64,000 nucleotides of DNA from NCBI GenBank assembly GCA_022843945.1, contig JALHMR010000020.1, positions 1-64,000 on the forward strand. Direction: 5' to 3'. This DNA comes from Rhodospirillaceae bacterium. GTDB lineage: Bacteria; Pseudomonadota; Alphaproteobacteria; CACIAM-22H2. A program made the position numbers and the translations under genes. Each line of letters starts with the position of its first letter. Positions within the stretch are counted from its first letter, which is position 1. Positions 63,249-64,000 of the stretch are shown piece by piece. The notes beneath the pieces are model-generated. The model was not told the DNA's origin, did not search any database, and worked only from the letters and a program-made list of their open reading frames with translations.

Positions 63249-64000
63249 ATGCGTTTCGCCCATTTCTTCGTCGACCGGCCGATCTTCGCCTCGGCCCTCT
63301 CGATCGTCACCGTGATCGTCGGCCTGATCGGCTATGTCACCCTGCCGGTCTCCGAATACCCGGAGATCGCGCCGCCCAGCATCGTGGTGCGCGCCGCCTA
63401 TCCCGGCGCCGATGCCGAGACCGTCGCCGCCACCGTGGCCACACCGCTCGAGGTCGAGATCAACGGCGTCGAGGACATGCTCTACATGTCCTCCTATTCG
63501 ACCGCCGACGGCGCCATGACATTGACCGTGACCTTCAGGATCGGCACGAACCTGGATATCGCCCAGGTGCTGGTACAGAACCGCGTGCAGATCGCCCTGC
63601 CGCGCCTGCCGGAAGAGGTGCGGCGCATCGGCGTCACCACGGTCAAGAGCTCGCCCGACCTGATGATGGTCGTGCACATGCTCTCGCCCGATGAGACCTT
63701 CGACAATCTCTACATCTCCAACTACGCCGCCTTGCGCGTGCGCGATCCGCTGATCCGCCTCGAAGGCGTGGGCAATGTCATGCTCTTCGGCGCCCGCGAA
63801 TACAGCTTGCGCGTCTGGCTCGATCCCGACCGCCTGGCCGGCTACGGGCTGAGTGCGGGCGACGTGATCCGCGCGCTGCAGGAGCAGAACGTCCAGGTCT
63901 CGGGCGGCGCCCTGGGCCAGGAACCCACGGCCGCCGGGACGGCCTTCCAGCTCACCGTGACCACGCAAGGTCGCTTCGACGACGTCCGCCAGTTCCGCGG
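63249..64000 (+). CDS. RND efflux permease (AcrB/MexF-like), 5' part
   Basis: Starts at ATG 63249 with MRFAHFFVDRPIFASALSIV, the invariant N-terminus of HAE1 RND pumps, then LPVSEYPEIAPPSIVVRAAY, PGADAETVAATVATPLE and VQNRVQIALPRLPEEVRRIG. It runs open off the window edge after about 250 codons, so the ligand-binding and proton-relay regions are not visible. With the adaptor it forms a multidrug or solvent efflux pump; an outer-membrane partner may follow outside the window. Confidence 0.95.
   Translation, partial: MRFAHFFVDRPIFASALSIVTVIVGLIGYVTLPVSEYPEIAPPSIVVRAAYPGADAETVAATVATPLEVEINGVEDMLYMSSYSTADGAMTLTVTFRIGTNLDIAQVLVQNRVQIALPRLPEEVRRIGVTTVKSSPDLMMVVHMLSPDETFDNLYISNYAALRVRDPLIRLEGVGNVMLFGAREYSLRVWLDPDRLAGYGLSAGDVIRALQEQNVQVSGGALGQEPTAAGTAFQLTVTTQGRFDDVRQFR

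Overview
The window is a GC-rich bacterial chromosome segment. Gene order and content point to an alphaproteobacterium: hrcA-grpE divergent from rph-rdgB-hemW, dnaK-dnaJ, a SirB1-like gene next to gshB, DUF2244, extensin-like and DUF3618 proteins. The order within the class (Rhodospirillales-like or Hyphomicrobiales-like) cannot be settled by reading alone. No tRNA, rRNA, CRISPR array, transposase or integrase was seen.

Layout. 0-4 kb: housekeeping genes (nth, GNAT, RidA-like, DUF2244, dapB) with two copies of a palindromic intergenic repeat. 3.9-12.5 kb: an envelope-glycan region. It holds a tightly overlapped ubiA-dprE1-dprE2 operon, the signature of polyprenyl-phosphate D-arabinose synthesis known from mycobacteria, next to two GT-C type membrane glycosyltransferases, a GT2 polyprenyl-phosphate glycosyltransferase and a ChbG/NaxD-type deacetylase. 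12.5-20 kb: methyltransferase, Mug-type glycosylase, dnaJ, dnaK, a hypothetical gene in an AT-richer spacer, grpE, hrcA. 20-27.6 kb: rph, rdgB, hemW, then an lpoA / rsmI-yraN-dolP-like locus as in enterobacteria, SirB1-like and gshB. 27.6-31 kb: extensin-like lipoprotein, an LLM flavin oxidoreductase-MarR operon with a readable promoter and operator, a frameshifted cupin, YkvA, and a basic protein.

31.1-41.8 kb is the most interesting part. An intact yifB/comM gene is followed by a complete minus-strand coxC-M-S-L-D-E-F cluster for aerobic CO oxidation. CoxL carries the form I active-site signature AYRCSFR. On its far side lies a broken second copy of the yifB 3' end, preceded directly by a 21-bp near-repeat that also occurs just after the intact yifB. 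The cox genes therefore look like an island inserted at the 3' end of yifB. The two yifB 3' ends are mosaic: nearly identical for about 244 bp, then clearly divergent.

41.8-51.2 kb: an outer-membrane beta-barrel protein, a membrane/stress cluster (two-helix protein, holin-like, DUF3618, YihY), a receiver-only protein, thioesterase, DUF1272, glycosyltransferase, membrane-bound class III cyclase, HIT and histidine phosphatase. 51.2-57 kb: a small-molecule catabolic region (TRAP transporter with an arylformamidase-like hydrolase, an SDR and an isocitrate lyase/PEP mutase family enzyme). 57-64 kb: lon, a frameshifted alpha/beta hydrolase, a Sel1-repeat protein and the start of an RND efflux operon that runs off the end.

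Two genes (cupin, hydrolase) are each broken by an apparent single missing C in a C run. These may be sequencing errors rather than true pseudogenes.
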